From: Massilia phyllostachyos
Lineage (GTDB): Bacteria; Pseudomonadota; Gammaproteobacteria; Burkholderiales; Burkholderiaceae_D
Direction of reading: 5' to 3'
Length of the DNA stretch: 64,000 nucleotides
NCBI RefSeq assembly: GCF_021044825.1
Contig: NZ_JAJNOC010000012.1
Location: 86,964 to 150,963 of the forward strand
The translations under genes were made by a program, and so were the position numbers. The notes under the pieces were generated by a model. The model saw only the letters and a program-made list of their open reading frames with translations, had not been told where the DNA came from and did no database searches. This document shows positions 1-7,614 of the stretch, in pieces; the first letter of the stretch is position 1; every line of letters begins with the position of its first letter.

Positions 1-518
1 AGCTGATCATCAACCGCGAATGGGGCCTGGCGAAGAACGAGAACCCGAACCAGGGATCGTTCATCATGGACGAGCTGACCGACCTGGTCGAAGAGCAGGT
101 GATGCAGGAATTCGAGCGCATCGCCGAGCGCGGCGGCGTGCTGGGCGCGATGGAGACCGGCTACCAGCGCGGCAAGATCCAGGAAGAGTCGATGCTGTAC
201 GAGCACCAGAAGCACGACGGCACCCTGCCGATCATCGGCGTCAACACCTTCCGCAATCCGAAGGGTGCGGGGGCGCCGGCGACGATCGAACTGGCGCGCT
301 CCACCGACGACGAAAAGCAGTCGCAGCTGACCCGCCTGGAAGCTTTCCACGCCCGCAACGCGGGGCAGGCGCCGGCCGCCCTGGCCGCCCTGCAGCAAGC
401 CGCGATCGACAACGAGAACGTGTTCGCGCGCCTGATGGACGCGGTGCGCGTCTGTTCGCTGGGCCAGATCACGACCGCGCTGTTCGAGGTCGGCGGCCAG
501 TACCGACGCAATATGTAA
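1..518 (+). CDS. icmF: Fused isobutyryl-CoA mutase IcmF, C-terminal part (5'-truncated by window)
   Basis: Only the last 171 or so codons are present; the reading frame is open from base 3 and ends with TAA at 516-518. The readable segment begins LIINREWGLAKNENPNQGS and contains GGVLGAMETGYQRGKIQEES and PIIGVNTFRNP, which are hallmarks of the mutase large domain at the end of IcmF and methylmalonyl-CoA mutase-like proteins. IcmF is a cytoplasmic adenosylcobalamin enzyme that carries its own G-protein chaperone and interconverts isobutyryl-CoA and butyryl-CoA. The B12-binding and GTPase domains would lie left of the window, so the fused architecture is inferred from the C-terminal sequence type. 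An ordinary methylmalonyl-CoA mutase large subunit is the alternative. A hairpin follows the stop codon. Confidence 0.85.
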   Translation, partial: LIINREWGLAKNENPNQGSFIMDELTDLVEEQVMQEFERIAERGGVLGAMETGYQRGKIQEESMLYEHQKHDGTLPIIGVNTFRNPKGAGAPATIELARSTDDEKQSQLTRLEAFHARNAGQAPAALAALQQAAIDNENVFARLMDAVRVCSLGQITTALFEVGGQYRRNM

Positions 519-524
519 GGCTTA

Positions 525-557
525 GAATGGACTCTACCCCACCAGTGGAGTCCATTC
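525..557 (+). promoter_or_regulatory. Hairpin abutting the start codon of the 558 gene
   Basis: GAATGGACTC (525-534) and GAGTCCATTC (548-557) form a perfect 10-bp inverted repeat with a 13-nt loop. It lies 7 nt after the icmF stop, and its right arm touches the ATG at 558. The only Shine-Dalgarno-like bases for that gene (GTGGAG, about 545-550) are partly inside the stem. It could act as a termination or processing hairpin for icmF, or as a translational control element. No T-run follows. Confidence 0.55.
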
Positions 558-872
558 ATGCCGATCCAGCCCGAACAACTCGCCGCCCTGATGCACGAAG
601 TCGAACAGGAAGACCCGATCGATTTCGCCGACCTGCCTTTTCCCGAGGACGAGTTGCGCACCCTGGTGGCGACCCACCTGTGCGAGATGGCGGCCGCGAT
701 GGAGAATTTCAGCACCGAAGACCGCATCACGACCCTGCTGGCGGTGTCGGCCAAGCTGGTGCTGGAAAACCTGGTGCTGCACGTCCAGCTGCTGCGCCGC
801 CACGGCCTGCCGGTGGGCGACAATGTCGAAGCCTTGCTGTCCCGTTTGCGCAAAGGCGGGACACCGGAATAG
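558..872 (+). CDS. Small conserved hypothetical protein, 104 aa
   Basis: A short acidic, probably all-helical cytoplasmic protein with no signal peptide, membrane segment or cysteine cluster. The N-terminal half is acidic (EVEQEDPIDFADLPFPEDEL) and the C-terminal half has two amphipathic helices ending in RLRKGG. The ATG immediately follows a hairpin arm, and weak GGAG bases serve as the ribosome-binding site. The codon pattern matches the neighbouring genes, so it is very likely a real gene. I do not recognise the family. The position just after icmF suggests co-transcription but does not indicate a function. Confidence 0.75.
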   Translation: MPIQPEQLAALMHEVEQEDPIDFADLPFPEDELRTLVATHLCEMAAAMENFSTEDRITTLLAVSAKLVLENLVLHVQLLRRHGLPVGDNVEALLSRLRKGGTPE

Positions 873-881
873 ACATGACTC

Positions 882-897
882 GGCCCAAATTTGGGCC
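882..897. repeat. Perfect 16-bp palindrome GGCCCAAATTTGGGCC
   Basis: A perfect dyad without a spacer, 10 nt after the stop of the 104-aa gene and about 80 bp before a candidate promoter for prsT. Lack of a loop and T-run argues against a good intrinsic terminator, and the symmetry suits a dimeric regulator's operator. This is observation only; no cognate regulator is visible. Confidence 0.5.
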
Positions 898-977
898 AAA
901 TTCTGCAACTTTCCCTGCCGCATTTTTCCTTAGAAACTATTGGGAACAATCCGCAACAAACCAGCCTCGACATTGCG

Positions 978-1004
978 TTGGCACACGATTCCATCATGTA
1001 TTAT
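978..1004 (+). promoter_or_regulatory. Candidate sigma-70 promoter for prsT
   Basis: TTGGCA (978-983) and TATTAT (999-1004) match the -35 and -10 consensus at five of six bases each, but with a short 15-bp spacer. The TTGGCAC also looks like a sigma-54 -24 element, but no TTGCW follows at the required distance. The start codon at 1065 is about 55 nt downstream. Confidence 0.35.
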
Positions 1005-1064
1005 TGTTGCCGAGTTAATTCGCATCAACATGCGATGCTCCAGACAACCCCACAAGGAATCACG

Positions 1065-3845
1065 ATGCCGCGCCACGTCTCCACGCTCCACAAGCTTTCC
1101 GCCGCCCTTCTCTCCAGCGCTGTCCTGATGGCCGGCTTGAGCGCCTGCGGCAAGACCGAATCGACCGCCACCCTACTGGCCGAGGCCAAGCAATACCAGC
1201 AGAAGGGTGACCTGAAGGCTGCCGCCATTCAGCTGAAGAATGCCGTGGCAAACAGCCCGGAGGATGGAGAAGCACGTATGCAGTTGGGCATGCTGCATCT
1301 TGAAATGGGCGACGCCGTCTCGGCCGACAAGGAATTGCGCAAGGCGCGCTCGCTCGGCATCGACGACGGCCGCGTCCTGCCGCTGCTGGGCAAGGCCAAT
1401 ATGCAGCAGGGCCGCGTCAAGGAAGTGCTGGACGAGATCAGCGAAGACAAGGCCAAAGGTTCGGCTCCGCTGCTGACCCTGCGCGGCGACGCCCTGCTGG
1501 CCAGCGGCAAGCTGGATGAAGCCAAGGCGGCGTTCAACGCCGCGCTGGCGGCCGACCCGAATGCCGGCGCCGCCCTGCTGGGCCTGGCGCGCCATGCGAT
1601 GCAGTCTGGCGACAAGGTCGCCGCCGAACTGTTCCTGGCGCAGGCGCTGGCCAAGGATCCGAAGAACCCGGATGTCTGGATGGCGCAAGGCACCGTGCAT
1701 CGCATGAGCGGCAAGCCGGACGAGGCCATCGCGGCGTACAACGAGGTCCTGAAGATCAAGCCGAATTATCGCGACGCCTATATCGAGAAAGCCTACGTTG
1801 AAATCTCGCGTGGCAAATTCCCTGAGGCGAAAGCGGCCATCGAAGGCGCGGAGAAGGCAGCGCCAGGCAATCTGCTGGTGACCTACACCCGCGCGCTGTA
1901 CGAATTCTCGCAAGGGAAGTATGCCGTCGCCCAGGAATCGCTGCAAAAGATCCTGAAGGTGGCGCCCGACCATATGCCGACCCTGCTGCTGGCTGGCGCA
2001 TCCGAGATGAACCTCGGCTCGATCCAGCAGGCCGAACAGCACCTGCGCAAATACGTCGAGAGCAACCCCAATAACGTCTACGCGCGCAAATTGCTGGCCC
2101 AGACCCTGCTCAAGGCCAGCCAGCCGGCGGACGCGGCCGCGGCGCTGGCGCCGGTGCTGAAGGACGGTACCCAGGATGCCCAGTTGCTGGCGCTGGCTGG
2201 GCAATCCTATATGCAGGTGCGCGACTTCGGCAAGGCCAGCGGCTACCTGGAAAAAGCGGCGGAACTGGCGCCCAAGGCTGCCGGCGTGCGTACCTCGCTC
2301 GGCCTGTCCAGGCTGGCCCAGGGTGACCAGGCGCGCGGCATGAAGGAACTGGAACTGGCAACCTCGCTCGACCCCAAGTCGGCCGAGGCCAGCATCGCCC
2401 TGATGCAGACGCAGATGGGCATGAAACAGTACGACAAGGCGCTGGAAACGGTGAGCGCGCTGGAAAAGCAGCAGCCGGACAATCCGCAGGTTCATAACCT
2501 GAAAGGCATTGCGTACCAAGCCAAGGGGGATTCGGCCAAGGCCCGCGCCGCCTTCGACAAGGCGGTGGCGCTGCAGCCGGCCTTCATGGCCGCCGTCGCC
2601 AACCTGGCGCGCCTCGACCTGCAGGAAAAGAACCCCGATGCCGCCAAGCAGCGTTTCCTGAAAGTGCTGGAAAAGGACAAGAACAATCCCGAGGCGATGA
2701 CGGCGCTGGCCGAGCTGGCAATGTCGCAAAACCGTCCGGAAGAAACGACCAGCTGGCTCGAGAAGGCCAGCAATGCCAATCCGGAAGCCGTGGCGCCCGC
2801 CGTCAACCTGGGTATGCAATACCTGCGCACCAAGCAGCCGCAGAAGGCGCTGACCCTGGCGCGCAAGCTGCAGCCGGCCAATCCGACCAACGGCGCCGTG
2901 CTCGAACTGCTGGGCCAGGCGCAGATGGCGACCAAGGACACCGCGGGCGCACTGGACACCTACGGCAAGCTGGTCAACGTCATGCCGAAATCCGCACTGG
3001 CCCAGATGCGCCTGGCCGCCGTCTACCAGGTCATGAACAACGATGCCTCGGCGGCAACCCATATCAGGCGCGCCGTGGAACTGCAGCCGACCTTCCTCCC
3101 GGCGCGCCTGGCCCAGATCGAAATGGCGATGCGCGCCAAGAAGCCGGACGAGGCGCTGCAGGTGGCGCGCGACGTGCAGAAACTCGAGCCGCGCTCACCG
3201 GTTGGCCACGTGCTCGAAGGCGATGTAATGCTGGCGCAGCGCAAGGCTGACCAGGCAATCGCCGCCTATGACAAAGCGCAAGCGATCGCGCCTTCGGGAG
3301 AACTGTTCGGCAAGACGATGCAGGCCCTGGCGATCGCCGGCAAGTCCAAGGAGGTCAAGGCGCGCGGCGCGCAGTGGCTGAACCAGCATCCCGGCGACGT
3401 GGGTATTGCCTTGATGGTGGCGCAAGCCAATTTCTCCAGCAAGGAATACAAGCCTGCCATCTCGGTGCTCGAGCGGGCGCTCAAGACGGCGCCGGATAAT
3501 CCCCTGGTGCTCAACAACCTGGCATGGGCCTACCAGCAGGAGAAGGATCCGCGCGCGCTGGCGACGGCGGAACAGGCATTCAAGGTGGCCGGCGAGAATC
3601 CCGGCGTGATGGATACGCTGGCCTGGCTGCTGGTGGAAAAGGGCGATACCACGCGCGCCCTGCCGCTGTTGAAGAAAGCAGTGGACAAGGCGCCGGAATC
3701 GGCTGAAATCCGCTATCACCTGGGCGTCGCGTTGCACAAATCCGGCGACAAGCAGGCTGCACGCAGGGAGATCGACAAGGCGCTGGCGCAAAACACGCCT
3801 TTCAGCGATATCGAAGCCGCGCGCGCATTGCTCAAAACGCTTTGA
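1065..3845 (+). CDS. prsT: XrtA/PEP-CTERM system TPR-repeat lipoprotein PrsT
   Basis: 926 aa. The start at 1065 is preceded by AAGGAAT and gives a lipoprotein signal peptide ending in the lipobox LSAC (Cys28). The rest, from about residue 36 to the end, is tandem tetratricopeptide repeats of about 34 residues, e.g. PDEAIAAYNEVLKIKPNYRD. Length, lipobox and repeat type match the PrsT family (TIGR02917), which co-occurs with PrsK/PrsR and XrtA in PEP-CTERM bacteria. It is probably an outer-membrane or periplasmic scaffold; its exact role is not established. Here it lies 11 kb from the EPS operon and about 50 kb from prsR/prsK. Upstream in-frame extension is possible but would destroy the signal peptide. 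Confidence 0.93.
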   Translation: MPRHVSTLHKLSAALLSSAVLMAGLSACGKTESTATLLAEAKQYQQKGDLKAAAIQLKNAVANSPEDGEARMQLGMLHLEMGDAVSADKELRKARSLGIDDGRVLPLLGKANMQQGRVKEVLDEISEDKAKGSAPLLTLRGDALLASGKLDEAKAAFNAALAADPNAGAALLGLARHAMQSGDKVAAELFLAQALAKDPKNPDVWMAQGTVHRMSGKPDEAIAAYNEVLKIKPNYRDAYIEKAYVEISRGKFPEAKAAIEGAEKAAPGNLLVTYTRALYEFSQGKYAVAQESLQKILKVAPDHMPTLLLAGASEMNLGSIQQAEQHLRKYVESNPNNVYARKLLAQTLLKASQPADAAAALAPVLKDGTQDAQLLALAGQSYMQVRDFGKASGYLEKAAELAPKAAGVRTSLGLSRLAQGDQARGMKELELATSLDPKSAEASIALMQTQMGMKQYDKALETVSALEKQQPDNPQVHNLKGIAYQAKGDSAKARAAFDKAVALQPAFMAAVANLARLDLQEKNPDAAKQRFLKVLEKDKNNPEAMTALAELAMSQNRPEETTSWLEKASNANPEAVAPAVNLGMQYLRTKQPQKALTLARKLQPANPTNGAVLELLGQAQMATKDTAGALDTYGKLVNVMPKSALAQMRLAAVYQVMNNDASAATHIRRAVELQPTFLPARLAQIEMAMRAKKPDEALQVARDVQKLEPRSPVGHVLEGDVMLAQRKADQAIAAYDKAQAIAPSGELFGKTMQALAIAGKSKEVKARGAQWLNQHPGDVGIALMVAQANFSSKEYKPAISVLERALKTAPDNPLVLNNLAWAYQQEKDPRALATAEQAFKVAGENPGVMDTLAWLLVEKGDTTRALPLLKKAVDKAPESAEIRYHLGVALHKSGDKQAARREIDKALAQNTPFSDIEAARALLKTL

Positions 3846-3870
3846 GTTGATAATATAACATTATCAATTC
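3844..3870. repeat. AT-rich hairpin at the end of prsT
   Basis: TTGATAAT (3847-3854) pairs with ATTATCAA (3860-3867) across a 5-nt loop, extendable to 11 pairs with one G-T. It begins at the prsT stop codon. There is no T-run, so it is at most a weak terminator or 3'-end stabilising hairpin. Confidence 0.4.
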
Positions 3871-4141
3871 AACGGATTCCGTGAGGCGCTGCGCCCTCGG
3901 CTGAAAAGCGTCCCGATATGATCGGGCCCGGAATCCGATACAACAAGCCGCGCTTCATCGAAAGCGCAGGCACTGGCCAAAACCCGGATTATCCAGAACC
4001 GCCGAAGCGTGCTGTCAGCGCCCTGCGGTGCATTACTTTTTCGCCCTGGCGACCGAGGTCAATTGGCTGCTTCCTAGCGAACGCTCGTCCGGCGTGGATC
4101 GCGTTACGATGGCAGCCTCTTCTTTTCGAGGACGTTTTATC
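3846..4141. other. Noncoding interval between prsT and the acyltransferase
   Basis: About 296 bp. It holds the hairpin at the prsT stop and a weak sigma-54-like spacing (TGGC at 4064-4067 and GC at 4077-4078). If the acyltransferase starts at 4109 or 4028 instead of 4142, the end of this interval is coding. I see no RNA gene or clear promoter. Confidence 0.5.
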
Positions 4142-4804
4142 GTGAATGACGATTCGTACGGAATTCGTCTCACCGATACTGCCGATGGCCGCAATTCGGC
4201 CAGCATGCTGGTGAAACGGATGTATGCCCGTCGCGGGTATGCCGGCACGCGTCATGTTCTCGACGAGACCAATCGCGTGACGCTGACTGCGACCGACCGC
4301 GGCGACGTGGTGGGAACCGTCACGATCGGCATCGACTCGGACCGCGGCCTGATGGCCGACGAACTGTTCAAGGACATCCTCGACGAACACCGGGCGCGCG
4401 GGGCGCGGCTCTGCGAATGCACCAAGCTCGCATTCGACCTGTCGGAACGCTCGCGCGTCCCGCTGGCCAATGTGTTCCACCTGGCGCTAATCTACGCACG
4501 CGACCTGTACGACTGCACCGACGTGATCATCGAGATCAATCCACGCCATTTGCGTTTCTACGAACGCATGCTGGGTTTTCGGCAGCAGGGAGAACTGAAG
4601 ATCAATCCGCGGGTGAATGCCCCCGCCTATCTGATGCACCTGTCGCTCGATTATGTGGGCGAACAGGTCGAACGGTTCGGGGGCACCTTCGACTCGGCCG
4701 CCGGCGGCACGGAACGCTCGCTCTACCCTTATTTCTTTTCGCCTCGCGAGGAACGCGGTATCATCAACCGCCTCTTGCGCATGGATGAGCAGAATCTTCC
4801 CTGA
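4142..4804 (+). CDS. FeeM-like N-acyl amino acid synthase / exosortase-associated acyltransferase (copy 1)
   Basis: 220 aa from a GTG start with GAGGA nine bases upstream; an in-frame ATG at 4109 would add 11 residues. Visible motifs are RNSASMLVKRMYARRGYAG near the N-terminus, RVTLTATDRGDVVGTVTI, ARLCECTKLAFD, and the segment IEINPRHLRFYERMLGF, which resemble the GNAT-fold FeeM/exosortase-associated acyltransferases. FeeM proteins transfer a fatty acyl group from acyl carrier protein to the alpha-amino group of an amino acid such as tyrosine; the substrate here is unknown. It shares the same motif order and the tail SLYPYFFSPREE with the protein at 7615-8349, so the two are paralogues. It is followed, 62 bp downstream, by a ThiF-like gene on the same strand. 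Confidence 0.8.
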   Translation: MNDDSYGIRLTDTADGRNSASMLVKRMYARRGYAGTRHVLDETNRVTLTATDRGDVVGTVTIGIDSDRGLMADELFKDILDEHRARGARLCECTKLAFDLSERSRVPLANVFHLALIYARDLYDCTDVIIEINPRHLRFYERMLGFRQQGELKINPRVNAPAYLMHLSLDYVGEQVERFGGTFDSAAGGTERSLYPYFFSPREERGIINRLLRMDEQNLP

Positions 4805-4866
4805 TACCTCGCGGTGTCATGACGCGCCGGTGGGGGCGCTTTCCATCAACTGTTTCCATCCCTTCG

Positions 4867-5739
4867 ATGAACAACCCGTTTCGCTACGAGCAGGCTTTTG
4901 CACGCAATATCGGCTGGATCACTCCTGAAGAACAACAAACCTTGCGCGGCAAGCGCGTGGCGATCGCCGGCATCGGTGGCGTCGGCGGCGTCCATCTATT
5001 GACATTGACCCGGCTTGGCATCTCGAAATTCAATATCGCCGATTTCGATGAATTCGATATCCCGAATTTCAACCGGCAGGTCGGCGCGATGATGTCGACC
5101 CTGGGCCAGCCCAAGGCCGAGGTACTGGCCCGCATGGCCCGTGACATCAACCCGGAAGTTGAAATCGAAGTATTCCCGGCCGGTGTCGATGCCGGGAATA
5201 TCGATGCGTTCCTGGGCAATGCCGACCTGTACGTCGATGGCCTGGATTTCTTCGCCTTCGATGCGCGCCGCCTGACCTTCGCCAAATGCGCAGCACTGGG
5301 CATACCGGCCACGACGGCCGCTCCCCTGGGCATGGGCGCGGCGCTGCTGAACTTCATGCCGGGCCGGATGACATTCGAAGAATATTTCCAGTGGGGCGAT
5401 TTGCCGGACATCGACAAGGCGATCCGCTTTGCGATCGGCCTCGCGCCGGCGGGACTGCACCGTCCCTATCTGGTGCTGCCGTCCTCGGTCAATTTCGAGG
5501 AGCAGCGGGGCCCGTCGACGTTCATGGCCTGCCAGCTGTGCGCCGGCATCGTGGGGACCGAGGCGCTCAAGATCCTGCTCGGGCGCGGGAAGGTGCTGGC
5601 GGCGCCCTACGGCATGCAGTTCGATGCCTTCCGGAACAAGCTCAAAGAAACCTGGCGCCCAGGCGGCAACAGCCACCCGATCCAGAAGATCGCGATCGCG
5701 ATCGGCAAGCGCCAGTTCGGCAAACTCCAGCAACACTGA
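4867..5739 (+). CDS. ThiF/MoeB/E1-family adenylyltransferase
   Basis: 290 aa from ATG 4867; an upstream in-frame ATG at 4819 adds 16 residues of low family character. The Rossmann loop GIGGVGG lies at about residues 35-41, followed by DFDEFDIPNFNRQVGA, the ATP-binding signature of E1-like enzymes, and later FMACQLCAGIVGTEALKILL. Such enzymes adenylate the C-terminus of a ubiquitin-like or sulfur-carrier protein or, in amidation systems, a small acid. No ThiS/MoaD-like carrier gene is nearby. The pairing with a FeeM-like acyltransferase suggests that the ThiF protein activates or further modifies the acyl-amino acid; that is inference. A bidirectional terminator follows. Confidence 0.85.
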   Translation: MNNPFRYEQAFARNIGWITPEEQQTLRGKRVAIAGIGGVGGVHLLTLTRLGISKFNIADFDEFDIPNFNRQVGAMMSTLGQPKAEVLARMARDINPEVEIEVFPAGVDAGNIDAFLGNADLYVDGLDFFAFDARRLTFAKCAALGIPATTAAPLGMGAALLNFMPGRMTFEEYFQWGDLPDIDKAIRFAIGLAPAGLHRPYLVLPSSVNFEEQRGPSTFMACQLCAGIVGTEALKILLGRGKVLAAPYGMQFDAFRNKLKETWRPGGNSHPIQKIAIAIGKRQFGKLQQH

Positions 5740-5756
5740 GAACACTGAGCGACCAA

Positions 5757-5788
5757 AAAAAATCCACTGTCTAGGCAGTGGATTTTTT
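5757..5788. terminator. Bidirectional intrinsic terminator
   Basis: AAAAAATCCACTG (5757-5769), loop TCTAGG, then CAGTGGATTTTTT (5776-5788). The stem is perfect and flanked by A-run and T-run, so it can stop transcription from both the ThiF gene (plus) and the convergent PEP-CTERM gene (minus). Confidence 0.9.
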
Positions 5789-5823
5789 TCGTCCGAACCC
5801 GGCATGCCGGGTCGGGGAAATCA

Positions 5824-6681
5824 TTACTTGGCTTGCTTGCGGCGGTTTGCAGCAGCGCCCAGACCCAGCAGACCCAGGCCCAGCAGGCCCAGCGAGGTCG
5901 GTTCCGGCACACCGAACACCACGTCCAGCGAACCATTGATGACCTGGGTACCGGCCGGGGTGAAGTTGTTCAGCTGGCCTGCCTGGAAGGACAGGTTGTA
6001 GAACGGACGCGGATCGATGAAGAAGTTCATGCCGTCCGCGGTCAGGTTGAAGCTGGTGGTCGAGCCGAAGCTGCCGCAGTTGATCGCGTTCGGGTTGGTG
6101 TTGCTGCAGGTGCTCAGCGTCGGGTTCAGGTTGCCTTCGCCGGTCAGCGCTTTACCGGTTGCCAGCACGATGTCGTCCGAGCTCAGAGCCGCATCAAACG
6201 TGAACGCGCCGGAGCCGCTGATCGGCGCGGTGTACAGCGGGTCGCCCATCAGGGTGGTGGTGGTGTTGTTGTTACGGTCCAGGAAGAGGCTCAGATTGCC
6301 AGTGCCCGGAGTGAACAGGAAGGTCGTTACCGCGCCGTTCTGGATGACGCGGCCCGAAGCCGTATAGGTGGCATACAGGCCATAAGTATTGCCCAGGCCG
6401 GTACCAGCGCCAGGCAGTGCGGTGTTGCCGTCGTTACGGACGAATTGGCCAGCGGTCCACAGCAGCGACACATTGAAGGTGCCGTCGGTGTTGAAGGTTG
6501 CGACTTCGGTATAGTTACCGGTGATCTTGTCAGCAGTAAACCTACCGGCAGTGCCGGCCACGTCAGGACGTTGAACCTGGAAATCCGGGAAAGTAGCGGC
6601 AGCTTGCGCGCCGGTGGTAGCGAACAGCGACAGTGCAGCGGCTGCACCAGCAATCATCTTCTTCGACAACAGTGCCTTCAT
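5824..6681 (-). CDS. pepA: PEP-CTERM protein resembling flocculation-associated PepA
   Basis: 285 aa. An N-terminal Sec signal peptide (basic MKALLSKK, hydrophobic core, probable cleavage after AQA at residue 27) and a C-terminal sorting tag: VPEP at about residue 258, a Gly/Leu membrane segment, then RRK and the stop. XrtA recognises this tag, cleaves it, and the protein is then delivered to the surface or EPS. The body shares FTADKITGNYTE, LLWTAGQF, FTPGTGNLSLFLD, INCGSFG and FYNLSFQAGQLNNF with what I recall of PepA, the protein tied to floc formation in Zoogloea. AGGAG precedes the ATG by 6-7 nt, and a near-consensus sigma-54 promoter lies 41-56 bp upstream. It is the only PEP-CTERM substrate in the window. 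Confidence 0.9.
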   Translation of the reverse strand: MKALLSKKMIAGAAAALSLFATTGAQAAATFPDFQVQRPDVAGTAGRFTADKITGNYTEVATFNTDGTFNVSLLWTAGQFVRNDGNTALPGAGTGLGNTYGLYATYTASGRVIQNGAVTTFLFTPGTGNLSLFLDRNNNTTTTLMGDPLYTAPISGSGAFTFDAALSSDDIVLATGKALTGEGNLNPTLSTCSNTNPNAINCGSFGSTTSFNLTADGMNFFIDPRPFYNLSFQAGQLNNFTPAGTQVINGSLDVVFGVPEPTSLGLLGLGLLGLGAAANRRKQAK

Positions 6682-6721
6682 TATTTTCTCCTAAATGGGT
6701 CTGAACTTACACAGCACTATT

Positions 6722-6737
6722 AGCAAAGACTGTGCCA
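6722..6737 (-). promoter_or_regulatory. Sigma-54 (RpoN) promoter of the PEP-CTERM gene
   Basis: On the minus strand the sequence reads TGGCACAGTCTTTGCT, matching 11 of the 12 specified positions of TGGCACG-N4-TTGCW, with GG and GC correctly spaced. Transcription would start near 6711, leaving a leader of about 30 nt containing AGGAG before the ATG at 6681. PrsR, encoded at 53163-54521, is the obvious candidate activator because it carries the GAFTGA motif needed for sigma-54 activation; no PrsR site consensus was available to check. Confidence 0.88.
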
Positions 6738-6827
6738 GAAATTAAATCCTTTTAATTTCAATGAGTTAGTAGACTCTCTTAGGCCGGGTGCATGGCGATG
6801 TAAAAAAACTCGACAGTTATTGGACGC

Positions 6828-7496
6828 TCAGCGAAGCGGTTTGCGCGCAACGACATTCCAAGTGTTGCCAGACTTAAACTCGGAAGCGATCTCATAGCCG
6901 GCATCCAGCATCTTCTGGCGAATCGCGGATTCATGGAAAGGGCTGTAGAGGATGCCTTTTTTGATGCCCCAATCGTTGATCTTCTGCGCCGCCCAGCGCA
7001 GCGGGGCGAAGCCGCTCGGATACAGCAGCACATTGGCCGCCAGCGTTCCGCCCGGCTTCAGCACGCGCAGGATGTCGCGCAGCGCCCCGTCGACGGTCGG
7101 GAAGCAGTGGATCGAGTTGGCGATGTTGGCCGTATCGAAGTGATCGTCCGCGAACGGCAGGTCGGCCGCGTCGGCATGCTGCACCTTGACCTGCGGGTCC
7201 CTGGCAAAGCGTTTTTTCGCCCCCGCCAGCATCGACGGCGCGTAATCGATGCCAACCACGTTCACCTTGGGCAGCTTGCGGCGGCGGCGCCAGTTCAGGA
7301 TCATTTCCAGCAGGGTGCCGGTGCCACAGGCCACTTCCAGGTGATCGGGGCCGAAATTCGGCCCGAAGAAGCGCATCTGCGTACCGATCGTACTGTTATA
7401 GGCGAAGGTAAGAATGAAGAAGCCGCGTATGTCGTACCACCATGGCTCGGAGGAATAGGCTTCGGCGATTTCGTCGCGGGTCTTACCGATCGTCAT
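6828..7496 (-). CDS. Class I SAM-dependent methyltransferase
   Basis: 222 aa, cytoplasmic. Motif I is LEVACGTGTLLEMIL (about residues 53-67), followed by VVGIDYAPSML (motif II) and PFADDHFDTANIANSIHCFP and RVLKPGGTLAANVLLYP, all typical of the Methyltransf_11/25 fold. The N-terminal part, YSSEPWWYDIRGFFILTFAY, is aromatic-rich and may contact a lipid or membrane. The substrate is unknown. It lies between the second FeeM-like acyltransferase (118 bp upstream) and the PEP-CTERM gene on the same strand, so O- or N-methylation of an acyl-amino acid is a possible role, by inference only. Confidence 0.85.
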   Translation of the reverse strand: MTIGKTRDEIAEAYSSEPWWYDIRGFFILTFAYNSTIGTQMRFFGPNFGPDHLEVACGTGTLLEMILNWRRRRKLPKVNVVGIDYAPSMLAGAKKRFARDPQVKVQHADAADLPFADDHFDTANIANSIHCFPTVDGALRDILRVLKPGGTLAANVLLYPSGFAPLRWAAQKINDWGIKKGILYSPFHESAIRQKMLDAGYEIASEFKSGNTWNVVARKPLR

Positions 7497-7581
7497 GGGT
7501 AGTCCTTGTTAATGAAATAGAGCAGGGGCAATCGAAGCAGCGAATATAGGTGGTTCCGGCGGGCCAGGCAAGTCATGCCGC

Positions 7582-7608
7582 CCAGCTTCCCCTCTGCGAG
7601 GGGGCTGG
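7582..7608 (-). terminator. Strong hairpin after the second FeeM-like gene
   Basis: CCAGC-TT-CCCCTC, loop TGC, GAGGGG-GCTGG: 11 GC-rich pairs with one 2-nt bulge, starting 7 nt past the stop of the acyltransferase. On the minus strand no U-run follows, so it may attenuate or protect the transcript rather than terminate fully before the methyltransferase. Confidence 0.5.
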
Positions 7609-7614
7609 ATGCAG

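Noticed and set aside
978..993. TTGGCAC upstream of prsT as a sigma-54 -24 box
   Set aside because: The -12 position reads TCCAT instead of TTGCW; GC is missing at the required distance.
4064..4079. TGGCTGCTTCCTAGCG as a sigma-54 promoter for the first FeeM-like gene
   Set aside because: GG and GC are spaced correctly, but only about 7 of 12 specified bases match; too weak to list.
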